This document shows, one piece after another, positions 5,218 to 12,631 of a stretch of DNA of 13,476 nucleotides. The position numbers and the translations under genes were made by a program. The stretch comes from an uncultured Coprococcus sp. GTDB lineage: Bacteria > Bacillota > Clostridia > Lachnospirales > Lachnospiraceae. The stretch is taken from positions 1-13,476 of the forward strand of contig URJU01000042.1 of NCBI GenBank assembly GCA_900548315.1, in the 5' to 3' direction. Below the pieces are notes generated by a model. It was not told the origin of the DNA, did not search any database, and saw only the letters and a program-made list of their open reading frames with translations. How positions within the stretch are numbered: position 1 is the first letter of the stretch; every line of letters begins with the position of its first letter.

Positions 5218-8200
5218 CTACGCCTCGATCTGCCCCAGTATATACGGATCCTTGATCTTATTGTCCTCTGCAAAGAACAGTATCTTCGTGAGTACTTCCG
5301 ATGTCTTTGGATCATCATCCACAAACGGCAGGAATATTCTGCCTCGCCTCTGCGAATGCACAGGAAGTACATTTATCATAGGACCTGCCTCCTGATGCAC
5401 CACTCCACTTCCAAGGTGGACTGTGTAATTGGCACGCTTGCCCTCTATCACCGCATGGTTCTTTGTAAATGTGACATTTGTCAGCCTGAAAAGCGGCATG
5501 GTGAATTCTGCTATCGCCTTTCGCATCTCAACAGTTGAATGTGAAGTCTCCGGATCCACGCCTCCTGCATGCGCCACGGAAACCGCCATGTCCACATCCC
5601 TCATGACCTCAGAGAATATGATGTCTGGGATATCCTTGATCCTCATATTCTTTCCTGTCTTTCTATCTGAGAACACCACCCATTCGAGGGTCGGCGATTC
5701 TATATCCGCAGGTGAAAACCAGTCTGCAAGCGCGTAGATCTGTGCTACTATGTTCTCCTTGTAATAAACCTTTTGAAGTCCGTCCTCTATGTCTGCCACC
5801 CAGTGTCTTGACCTCAGACAGCCCAGAGTTTTCTTCGGCTGGATCTGATTGCCCGCGTATCTGAGGGAATGTTCCATGTTCATTTCCTCTTCGGTCTTCA
5901 CATAGAGCTCTCTGAACACCTGCTTGAACGGCTGGACGATCTTGTTGTCAAATACATATTTCTGTATATCATGCCATTTGCCAGCCTTGTACATGTGAAA
6001 TGGATGAGCTACTGTGAGCTTTGTGTCATCTGACAGCTTTATGTTTTCACCAAACACATTCAATCCATCCTCAGCAGCAAATCCCAGCACGACATTCTTG
6101 CTATCATCAAGTTCATTTGCCCCTGACATAATACTGTCAGCCGCATTATCAAGCTCTGCCTTCACGCCATCCGGCTCCGCCACCTTGAACACCAGCGCAG
6201 CCACCATGTCATGTATAACAGGATTCTCCAGCATGCCCCTGATCTCAGCCCAGGTGTATTCCTCCTGGCTCTCCATCGCATCCTCAAGCATCGCCTTTGT
6301 ACGCCTTGACTGCTCCGCCATCTGTTTCTTCGCATCCATCAGAGCCAATACATACTCATCCTTCTTGATCTTTGCCGGAACGGACTTTAGCTGTTTGCCG
6401 TTCTTCTCACAGATGACAACGCATTTGCCGCCGTCCTCCATCTCAAGCCATACGGTCACTTCTCCAACCTCATGCGGCTGAAAATATTCTGTCATGCCCT
6501 GAACTACAAGGCTTTCCATACGTAGGGTAAGTCTCGTCACGTCCTGATATCCGGCATTGATCGCCATATTGCGCATAGCTGTAGAAACTGCTGCCGCCTC
6601 GCTGGCTCTCCTCTGTGCTCCGAACTGCCTGCTCTCCTTCTTGAACTTCTGAAGGAACATGTATCTGTCCTTTATCTGCTCCTCATTCTCTATCGGCAGA
6701 ATTCCCACCGCCATGAGCAGATCCTTGTTTCTCTTTGCCTCGATCTCAGCCATCAGCTCGGGCTCATCATATTTGCCAAGCGCCGCATCCGCATATTTTC
6801 TCGCTCTGGTGTGCTTTGCACCGTCTGAAATGTATTTCGCCGCCTTGTATATGAGCTGGAAACGCTTGTCTCCCAGCTTTTCATAAACCTCAGTAAACCA
6901 TGTCCTGTCAAATGCGCCATTGTTCAGCTCCAGCTCCTCAAGTGGAGTAAATCTCGCGATCATCGCCCTTCTCTTGTCATCAAACGACTCATTCATATGT
7001 GCAATGAAATAATAGCATCCGGCGGTAAATCCATCCCAGCCAAGATACTCTCCAACTATATCTATCCATTCTGGTGCATACATGGCTGCCTCTATAAGCC
7101 TGGCATCGCTTATATCCGTACCTGCAAGATAGGTCTTCAAAGTCTCTGCACTGTCATTAGAATCCGGCATACACGACTGCAGCAAATGCGACAGACTGTT
7201 TTTCTTACTTACCTTCTGTCTTTCTCCTCCATAATAACCACTGTTGAAATATGTCGATCTTTCAAGAGTCTCCCTTCCCAGAGCTGACAGGATCTTTACG
7301 AAATATTCTGCCCCATAAATTCTTGTAAGCCCGTATATATATGGAGAAAATTCTGTCTCAGTGTCTCCCCTTGTGAGCTCTGCGGCAAGCACAAGCTCTG
7401 ACATATCAGTGTATAATTTCTTGGCTATATCAAGTCTTTTCTCGTCCGTCTCCGAGGACTCTCCTTCCGGACTGTGAAGAAGTATCTGTCTCACGCTCCT
7501 CAGCCTTTCACGCTCCGTATATCCCCATTCATAGCCTCTGGTCTGCACTTTTCTGTTGCGCTCGGTTATAAAACGCATCACGTCAGATACACATTTAAGG
7601 CTCTTATCCAGCGGATTTCCCTCAAATGCCATCTTGTACATATAATCTTTTGAAATCAAGCCACGACTGTATGCAGCAATATAGTTCAAGAGATCCGGAA
7701 CAGACATGACATCGCTCATATAGACCCAGTAATACGAATCTCTGTCATTTACGACATCTGAAGGTATATTAAAATCATGGCACCTGGCAAGTGCGTAGTT
7801 GTATGGGAACAAATGCATGAAATTCTCTTCATTCTGCCTTGCCTCATCAGAATTCTCTTTTACATCTAATATATCGCTGTCACCATCGATCGCAAGCCAC
7901 CTTGTTATTATCATGATCTGCTCATTTGTGAGCACACTTCTGTGATATACCTTTGAATCATCACCAGATATACTGCTGCCACCTTTATTCCCGCCAAATG
8001 TATATATGAGCTCATCGTTTCTTCCAAGCAGGTAGTCTGCTGCCACAACGGCAAGCCTCCTCTTATCACTATCCGTCACATATCTTCTATACAGGAATCC
8101 GATTACAGATCTGACAGTGGCAAAATATCCAAATGTTGGCCCTTCTTCTAAATATAAATTTCCAAACATATCCAACATAAAGCTCTCGCAGTACTTTTTG

Positions 8201-10641
8201 AAATCCTGTTTGTCACTATTGTAGCCATTCAGATACACATAGAGCTGCATACACATATACGATGTCTGAATATTTTTCTCGTAGAAATCGATCCACAGGT
8301 CCTCACATATCACCTTGTTATGATCCACATATATGTCTCTACCTGCCTCACCAAGCAGACCGATCTCTCCGTCAGCCATCTCATACTCATCATTTTTGTG
8401 TTCATCCACAAATGCATCGAATTTTCTGAGAATATTTATTACTTCTGAATCAAGTTCTGCTTCTTTATTCTTAGGTAAGAGCTTTGACTTCAGCTTTGCA
8501 AATGCCCCCGCATTCTTAGCGTCCTTGCGCAGATTATCATTTGCAATACCGCTTTCAGGGAAATACTTCCTGTACAGTTCAAGGCACTCCGCCAGATAAG
8601 CCTGGTCAAATACCGGCTCATAGTCCGCATTTACATCATAAAGTCCATATCCCTCATCTGCACCTGCCCGGTCTGCGCCGCTGTCCTTGATCTCTTTTAT
8701 AAGTATTTCTTCTTTTGTGCTGACCTTAGTGCTGATACCGTCAAGACGGCACACGCATTTCTTGAAGAGTTTCTGCCTGATCTCATCATTCTTTAGCTGG
8801 AGCAGCAGATCAAGTCCTGCAGTTCTCTTCTCCTCCTTGGAATCTGCGAGAAGTCTTCCAATAAGGCTGTCCATGTCATCACCGTCAAGCTTATAAAGTA
8901 TAGACAGTACAGTCTCCCTTATGTCTGACTTCTTGTACTTGAGCATATTCTCAAGCTGTACATAGTTCTCAGGCGAAAGCTCCATATCCTTCACCAGCTT
9001 TGCCGCACTGTTCCTGGTATATGTCTCCTTGTCAGCAACTGCATCAACCAGAATAACCCTCTGTCTGTCATTTGCAGGCTCTCTTATGAGGAACAGTAAA
9101 AGGATATCTCTACTGTAGGATGATGAATCTATCTCTGGGATCATAGCAGCGATTTCAGTGATCTTCTCCTCATCTCTCAGAGCGCAGGCACACATAGCCA
9201 GTCTCATGATGATGGCAGATCTGTCAAGATAAGCCACGTTCCACGGGAATACGCAAGGGGCTATCTCAAGCCTTTTCTTAGGTATGCCCGAAAGGATCCC
9301 CATGAGAATGGCATACATTTGCAGGCACTCCTCTTCACTGTCAAAGTATTTGCCAATTTCTGCATATTCCATCTTTTTTATCTTGCCGTTGTACCTTTTG
9401 CCATCTTCATAAATGCATCTCACCATAGATGTTTGATAATCCGACATGAAACTTGGCATGATGACTGCCATGGTATCCAGTTCATCCGAAAATTTCTTGA
9501 TAAATTCCTTTGCAACTATACCGGTGTACACCTTTGACAGATTCACGGTTCTTATATAAGTGCCAAATACCATACGCTGGTGCCTGCTGCCAGTCATGGC
9601 AAGATCCAACATAATAGTGCACGCCTCACTTATATCAAAAAAGCCGTAGCTCCAAAGAGCAAGGTATATCTGCATTGCGTCCTCACTGGATAGCGCCTCA
9701 CGCCTTGCATTTTCATCATTTAGATATGTATCTATAAGCAGCAGCTGTTTTGTCTGTATGCGATCTATCTTACTCTCTTCATTTGCAATAAGTCCGGTCC
9801 ATGTGGCAACTGCCCTCACGACCGACGAGTATCTCAGTAGATCATTCTCCTTTACCACACGGAACATGGTCATGAAACTTTCAGCGGTTCCATAATCCAT
9901 ATTCTCACATATCGCCTGTCTAAGTCCCTCCTGGAGTTTTGCAGCTACAAGCAGTTTACCAAGAGCCTCATGGAGTCTGGTATTGGAACTCATGAAAATT
10001 CCTCTTATAATACTTATGGTAAGTCCTGTCTGAGCACTCTCACCAAATATAATGTCCATGAAAATGTCCTCGAGCTCTTTATTGCCCCTGTCAAGCTCCG
10101 CCTGGATCCAGTACTCAGAGACAGATATATAGCTATGTGATAGGTTATCTCTGTATAGGCAGAGAATATCATCTGGCAGCTTTTCTCGGTAAAGTGAAAC
10201 TATATCTGTACCATACATCCCCATACGGTGGTATTCACTCATGATATTCCAGGTCTTTGAAATAAAAGCAGCATAACTCTTATTCCTTATAGTTCTTCTG
10301 TAGTATGACTCACTCACCTGCCATTTATTGACACTGTCTATAGACAGATAAAAATCATCCAGAAGATATTCCGGCACCCATCCAGGCATTTTCTTTATGA
10401 TTTTTTTGAAGAAGTCAGACGGACGACTGCCTTCCTGCAAAAGAAATGACTTCAACGATTTACCCATATCTGTCCTAAGCACGCTGCCATTATATTCGTC
10501 TATCTCATCCAGCACCCTCTGGATCTCTGCATTGTATCTTTGCCTGAGTCTCCCTGATGCCTCGCCAAATGCAATCCTTACATCATTTGCAATCTTCTTC
10601 TGCTCCTCAAGCTCAATCCTTGTCTTCTTGTCTTCTGCCAT
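5218..10641 (-). CDS. Giant DUF4132-family protein with HEAT-like repeats
   Basis: A 1807-residue cytosolic protein with no signal peptide or membrane segment. The N-terminal two-thirds are almost all helical; pairs of amphipathic helices look like HEAT/ARM-type repeats, clearest at about 550-640 (ENMLKYKKSDIRETVLSILY and onward). The C-terminal third matches what I know of the DUF4132 family and its C-terminal partner domain (DUF7737). Landmarks are RRTKAMLEDAM with TWAEIRGMLENPVIHDMVAAL (about 1445-1480), QPFKQVFRELYV (about 1565), IIFSEVMRDVDM (about 1670), YTVHLGSGVV (about 1735) and GRIFLPFVDDDP (about 1765). The E. coli relatives MolR/YehI carry an N-terminal WGR domain and sit near MoxR ATPase and von Willebrand A genes; I see neither a WGR domain nor those partners here. 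No catalytic motif is evident. ATG at 10641 is preceded by AAAGGGG; a GTG 18 bases upstream lacks a site. The 138-bp gap to the upstream gene holds a small GCATAT/ATATGC hairpin (10693-10708). Confidence 0.9.
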   Translation of the reverse strand: MAEDKKTRIELEEQKKIANDVRIAFGEASGRLRQRYNAEIQRVLDEIDEYNGSVLRTDMGKSLKSFLLQEGSRPSDFFKKIIKKMPGWVPEYLLDDFYLSIDSVNKWQVSESYYRRTIRNKSYAAFISKTWNIMSEYHRMGMYGTDIVSLYREKLPDDILCLYRDNLSHSYISVSEYWIQAELDRGNKELEDIFMDIIFGESAQTGLTISIIRGIFMSSNTRLHEALGKLLVAAKLQEGLRQAICENMDYGTAESFMTMFRVVKENDLLRYSSVVRAVATWTGLIANEESKIDRIQTKQLLLIDTYLNDENARREALSSEDAMQIYLALWSYGFFDISEACTIMLDLAMTGSRHQRMVFGTYIRTVNLSKVYTGIVAKEFIKKFSDELDTMAVIMPSFMSDYQTSMVRCIYEDGKRYNGKIKKMEYAEIGKYFDSEEECLQMYAILMGILSGIPKKRLEIAPCVFPWNVAYLDRSAIIMRLAMCACALRDEEKITEIAAMIPEIDSSSYSRDILLLFLIREPANDRQRVILVDAVADKETYTRNSAAKLVKDMELSPENYVQLENMLKYKKSDIRETVLSILYKLDGDDMDSLIGRLLADSKEEKRTAGLDLLLQLKNDEIRQKLFKKCVCRLDGISTKVSTKEEILIKEIKDSGADRAGADEGYGLYDVNADYEPVFDQAYLAECLELYRKYFPESGIANDNLRKDAKNAGAFAKLKSKLLPKNKEAELDSEVINILRKFDAFVDEHKNDEYEMADGEIGLLGEAGRDIYVDHNKVICEDLWIDFYEKNIQTSYMCMQLYVYLNGYNSDKQDFKKYCESFMLDMFGNLYLEEGPTFGYFATVRSVIGFLYRRYVTDSDKRRLAVVAADYLLGRNDELIYTFGGNKGGSSISGDDSKVYHRSVLTNEQIMIITRWLAIDGDSDILDVKENSDEARQNEENFMHLFPYNYALARCHDFNIPSDVVNDRDSYYWVYMSDVMSVPDLLNYIAAYSRGLISKDYMYKMAFEGNPLDKSLKCVSDVMRFITERNRKVQTRGYEWGYTERERLRSVRQILLHSPEGESSETDEKRLDIAKKLYTDMSELVLAAELTRGDTETEFSPYIYGLTRIYGAEYFVKILSALGRETLERSTYFNSGYYGGERQKVSKKNSLSHLLQSCMPDSNDSAETLKTYLAGTDISDARLIEAAMYAPEWIDIVGEYLGWDGFTAGCYYFIAHMNESFDDKRRAMIARFTPLEELELNNGAFDRTWFTEVYEKLGDKRFQLIYKAAKYISDGAKHTRARKYADAALGKYDEPELMAEIEAKRNKDLLMAVGILPIENEEQIKDRYMFLQKFKKESRQFGAQRRASEAAAVSTAMRNMAINAGYQDVTRLTLRMESLVVQGMTEYFQPHEVGEVTVWLEMEDGGKCVVICEKNGKQLKSVPAKIKKDEYVLALMDAKKQMAEQSRRTKAMLEDAMESQEEYTWAEIRGMLENPVIHDMVAALVFKVAEPDGVKAELDNAADSIMSGANELDDSKNVVLGFAAEDGLNVFGENIKLSDDTKLTVAHPFHMYKAGKWHDIQKYVFDNKIVQPFKQVFRELYVKTEEEMNMEHSLRYAGNQIQPKKTLGCLRSRHWVADIEDGLQKVYYKENIVAQIYALADWFSPADIESPTLEWVVFSDRKTGKNMRIKDIPDIIFSEVMRDVDMAVSVAHAGGVDPETSHSTVEMRKAIAEFTMPLFRLTNVTFTKNHAVIEGKRANYTVHLGSGVVHQEAGPMINVLPVHSQRRGRIFLPFVDDDPKTSEVLTKILFFAEDNKIKDPYILGQIEA

Positions 10642-10779
10642 TGTAACCCCTTTCTTCACGTCAACGTATCATCTACACAAAGTCATACCTCTGCATATCC
10701 CCATATGCGGCACATGCACTGTTCGTGTACCTGTTCGCTAGTAGTCTTTGACCAATACTTTGAATCCCCGATCTTTCAC

Positions 10780-11193
10780 CTACCACATTCTGCCCGCCAG
10801 CATTGTAAGGCGGATAAATGTGATTTCATCCCCTTCGTTAAACTTCTCTTCCCTGTCCAGCTCCGTTAATTCATCCATACCGCGGAACACTCTGAACAGT
10901 CCATCCTCAAATCCCTGAATGGCTGTCTTCATTGCTTCATCCACATCCGGTTTTTTCTCCCCATAGACGATTCCAAACGCTATCTTCCCTATTCTTCCCA
11001 TGTCATCGATCTGTTCATCTGTCAGCACTGCATCGCCGCGATCCATGCGGGATATGTACTGTGCCACGCAGATCTTTACTGTCTCTGTTATGAGTTCCCG
11101 CAGCGTACTCGGTGCTGTGTCATATTCAAATGGGACCTTGTGCACTGTGTTCTTACGCTTGCCGATCTGTTTTATGTTCATGTATAAAGTCAT
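10780..11193 (-). CDS. Putative ubiquitin-like beta-grasp protein paired with DUF4132
   Basis: A 137-residue soluble protein with no annotated function that I can name. It begins with a strand (MNIKQIG, 5-11), a second strand around KVPFEY (19-24) and a helix starting APSTLRELI (27-35), a layout like MoaD/ThiS and other beta-grasp proteins. After an insertion of about 50 residues (about 50-98, with TDEQIDDMGRIGKIAFGIVYG) comes ELDREEKFNEGDEITFIRL (111-129). That closely recalls the 'L.dGDEV.fi' closing strand of MoaD/ThiS. The C-terminus is LAGRMW and not Gly-Gly, so conjugation or thiocarboxylation as in MoaD is not supported. I recall similar proteins next to DUF4132 genes in Clostridia, which suggests a dedicated partner. 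GGGGGA lies about 6-7 bases before ATG. The fold call is inference from pattern; the gene itself is secure. Confidence 0.85.
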   Translation of the reverse strand: MTLYMNIKQIGKRKNTVHKVPFEYDTAPSTLRELITETVKICVAQYISRMDRGDAVLTDEQIDDMGRIGKIAFGIVYGEKKPDVDEAMKTAIQGFEDGLFRVFRGMDELTELDREEKFNEGDEITFIRLTMLAGRMW

Positions 11194-11213
11194 GTGATTC
11201 CCCCGAAAGTTAT

Positions 11214-11219
11214 ATTATA
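11214..11219 (-). promoter_or_regulatory. Candidate -10 element for the 137-residue/DUF4132 unit
   Basis: A perfect TATAAT reads toward the 137-residue gene, which starts 20 bases downstream. No convincing -35 lies 16-18 bases upstream. If used, the leader would be only about 14 bases and would barely hold the GGGGGA ribosome binding site. A second -10-like TACAAT lies further upstream. Confidence 0.3.
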
Positions 11220-11366
11220 TATGTATGTTTTCCCCTAATGTTCAGAATGTGTAAAAATTGTACATATTGAAATGACGGTGTATGTTAGGCCACATTAGCA
11301 CTTTCTTTAAACTTATATGGTCTAAGTGTTTTATAGAGCAAATAAAAATATATCTTTTCATGTATA
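11220..11366. other. AT-rich divergent intergenic stretch
   Basis: Together with the elements listed separately, this fills the 314-bp gap between the divergent 137-residue gene (minus) and the 32-residue peptide gene (plus). The stretch is very AT-rich. I see no further reading frame with a ribosome binding site, no strong hairpin and no repeat in it. Confidence 0.5.
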
Positions 11367-11397
11367 TTGATTACCAAACATATGTTTGTTGTAATAT
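11367..11397 (+). promoter_or_regulatory. Candidate promoter of the 32-residue peptide gene
   Basis: TTGATT (11367-11372) and TAATAT (11392-11397) are separated by 19 bases, longer than ideal. Transcription would start near 11404, at the base of the structured leader. The spacer is occupied by a perfect 14-bp palindrome, a natural place for a repressor. Confidence 0.4.
11375..11388. promoter_or_regulatory. 14-bp perfect palindrome, candidate operator
   Basis: CAAACATATGTTTG reads the same on both strands and lies between the proposed -35 and -10 elements of the small peptide gene. A dimeric repressor bound here would block the promoter. The palindrome is seen directly; its use is inference. 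Confidence 0.5.
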
Positions 11398-11402
11398 AAA
11401 AG

Positions 11403-11507
11403 GTGCTACCCTATTCGGTAGGCGGTTAGCCTTCGCCACAGGGGTTTATAGCCTGTGTTTACATAGATACATCCATTTCTGGAAATCTATTATGGAGGTT
11501 TGTGCTT
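11403..11507 (+). promoter_or_regulatory. Structured 5' leader of the small peptide gene
   Basis: About 105 bases with several local hairpins in series. They are CTACC/GGTAG (11407-11421), GGC/GCC pairs around GGCGGTTAGCC, CACAGG/CCTGTG (11437-11457), and ATAGAT/ATCTAT enclosing CCA/TGG (11463-11490). The last ends 3 bases before the GGAGG ribosome binding site (11494-11498), which sits 9 bases before ATG. GGCGGTTA (11421-11428) is also perfectly complementary to TAACCGCC in the 3' region (11617-11624), which would allow end-to-end folding of the mRNA. It does not match a riboswitch class that I know. Confidence 0.6.
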
Positions 11508-11606
11508 ATGCTTACAACGGAACTTTTTATAGCCATAATCAGCTTATGCATTACATGCTTTGCTCTTGGTTATGCCGTTGGCTCTAAGAGCAATGATAAG
11601 AAATAA
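11508..11606 (+). CDS. 32-residue single-pass membrane peptide, possible type I toxin
   Basis: The frame encodes 32 residues beginning MLTTELFIAIISLCITCFAL and ending GYAVGSKSNDKK. One hydrophobic helix spans about 6-25 and a short positive tail follows, so the C-terminus is expected in the cytosol. A strong GGAGG site lies 9 bases before ATG, which makes translation likely despite the size. Size, single helix, charged tail, long structured leader, leader-to-3' complementarity and a nearby antisense promoter all resemble type I toxin-antitoxin loci such as bsrG/SR4 or txpA/RatA. I also recall very similar short peptides in other Lachnospiraceae, but cannot check. It could instead be a small regulatory membrane peptide with no toxicity. 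Two Cys (C14, C17) lie inside the helix. Confidence 0.72.
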   Translation: MLTTELFIAIISLCITCFALGYAVGSKSNDKK

Positions 11607-11616
11607 GACAAAAAAG

Positions 11617-11648
11617 TAACCGCCCTGTCCTGACAAAACTCGGCGTTA
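11617..11648 (+). other. 3' hairpin of the peptide transcript, competing with the leader
   Basis: TAACCGCC (11617-11624) pairs with GGCGTTA (11642-11648) with one bulged C and a 17-base loop. No T run follows on the plus strand, so it is at best a degraded terminator. The same left arm is a perfect 8-base complement of the leader at 11421-11428, so the two pairings are mutually exclusive. Confidence 0.55.
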
Positions 11649-11659
11649 TCATGCTATAA

Positions 11660-11687
11660 ATTATACACCACGTAATATCAAAAGCAA
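11660..11687 (-). promoter_or_regulatory. Antisense promoter facing the small peptide gene
   Basis: On the minus strand TTGCTT (11682-11687), a 16-base spacer and a perfect TATAAT (11660-11665) point into the 3' end of the peptide gene. The transcript would start near 11653 and be antisense to the 3' hairpin and the coding region. A CTACC/GGTAG hairpin followed by CACCTTTT near 11402-11421 on that strand could end it, giving an RNA of about 250 bases. No reading frame of note is on it, so it would be a regulatory RNA. Confidence 0.45.
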
Positions 11688-11739
11688 ACAAATAAAACTC
11701 CCCCAATCATTCTATCTCATGTATTTGCTCAAAACCCGC

Positions 11740-11768
11740 TTGTCAACCAAACCAAAATGTTATATCGT
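11740..11768 (+). promoter_or_regulatory. Candidate promoter of the 203-residue membrane protein gene
   Basis: TTGTCA (11740-11745), a 17-base spacer and TATCGT (11763-11768). The -35 is one base from consensus and the -10 two bases from it. Transcription would start near 11775, about 28 bases before ATG. Confidence 0.4.
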
Positions 11769-11802
11769 CACATATAAACATACACATAAGGGGATTTCAA
11801 AA

Positions 11803-12414
11803 ATGAATTTAAAACTTACAGAACCAGAAAACTCAGATGTTTCTATATCACATAACAGTGATAGATCAGAACAGACTTCCGATACGAATTTAGGGCAGAT
11901 AATGTCATTGATTGACGGGAAGAAGAAACGCATAGAATACAACAGGAATATATTCAGTGCAGAACTTGCCAGCGTACCGCGAAAGCGCAAAAATATCATT
12001 TCCAACATCATAATAAATATAGCTATCATGATAGTCGTATCTGCGCTGTTTTTCTATATGTCATCACACTCTGCTCTTGGATTGGGATTCTTCCTGGGTG
12101 CATTTACATATATATTTATTGTCTATATGCTTATACGAATTATCCGATATATACGCTTGTACATCATCAACACGGATTGTAACTTCTCAAGGAATTACCG
12201 GATCAAGCATGGCGTGAACACACTTGTAAACGAGGAAGAGTATTGCAGTACCATTCTCTCCAAGCTCGCTATCTATGAAGGGAAAATATTAGATATGGAA
12301 CACCATATAAGTGAAAATGAGCCATACGACAGTCAGGCATATGTAGACGAGCTCACACGGATACCCGACGATTTTGACGACTTCAAATACAATGCAGGCA
12401 GATTACAGTTCTAA
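11803..12414 (+). CDS. Two-pass membrane protein, function unknown
   Basis: A 203-residue protein with a polar, Ser/Asp-rich N-terminal segment (1-60) and a basic stretch RKRKN (60-64). Two transmembrane helices follow (about 65-86 and 92-118) with a very short loop between them, so both ends should be cytosolic. The second helix is followed by basic residues (IRRYIRLY region). An acidic C-terminal domain completes it (about 140-203, with VDELTRIPDDFDDF). No enzyme motif is visible and I do not recognise the family. The start is fixed by AAGGGG 9 bases before ATG at 11803; a longer in-frame reading from 11719 lacks a site and would run through the proposed promoter. It is an AT-rich single gene on the plus strand, 196 bases after the small peptide gene, and ends at a strong hairpin. 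Confidence 0.82.
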   Translation: MNLKLTEPENSDVSISHNSDRSEQTSDTNLGQIMSLIDGKKKRIEYNRNIFSAELASVPRKRKNIISNIIINIAIMIVVSALFFYMSSHSALGLGFFLGAFTYIFIVYMLIRIIRYIRLYIINTDCNFSRNYRIKHGVNTLVNEEEYCSTILSKLAIYEGKILDMEHHISENEPYDSQAYVDELTRIPDDFDDFKYNAGRLQF

Positions 12415-12454
12415 TTGGAAATTTTGATTACCATTATAAAATAGTTTATACGAC

Positions 12455-12497
12455 AAAACGTTTGTTGGCGGGGCAAATCCCATCCAACAAACGTTTT
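12455..12497. terminator. Strong bidirectional terminator hairpin
   Basis: AAAACGTTTGTTGG (12455-12468) is perfectly complementary to CCAACAAACGTTTT (12484-12497), with a further GGG/CCC pairing inside the 15-base loop. On both strands the stem ends in a run of T (TTTTCTCT on plus, TTTTGTCG on minus). It lies 40 bases after the 203-residue gene and 135 bases past the end of the convergent YczE-like gene, so it can stop transcription from both sides. The remaining gap to 12631 contains only a weak TTTTATCC/GGATAAAA inverted pair. Confidence 0.85.
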
Positions 12498-12631
12498 CTC
12501 TACATTTATAACGCCTTGGCTTTATATTCCCCCTACATTTGATACAATTTTATCCAAATTTCCAAACAATACCGCCTTTCAGGATAAAAATTCGACCGGC
12601 TCACGGGCAGGAACAAGTCCTATTGCTATTG

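Noticed and set aside
6014..6481. Ser-rich 155-codon plus-strand frame, and others like it, inside the giant gene
   Set aside because: Serine/phenylalanine-rich translations are the usual shadow of a long gene read antisense. No promoter or ribosome binding site accompanies them.
11282..11587. A 101-codon open frame on the plus strand across the small peptide locus
   Set aside because: It runs through the promoter and structured leader in a different frame from the 32-residue peptide, has no ribosome binding site at its ATG, and its composition is not protein-like.
12548..12589. TTTTATCC/GGATAAAA inverted pair after the YczE-like gene
   Set aside because: The arms are AT-rich, 8 bp long and 26 bases apart, so chance is likely; the strong hairpin at 12455-12497 already explains termination.
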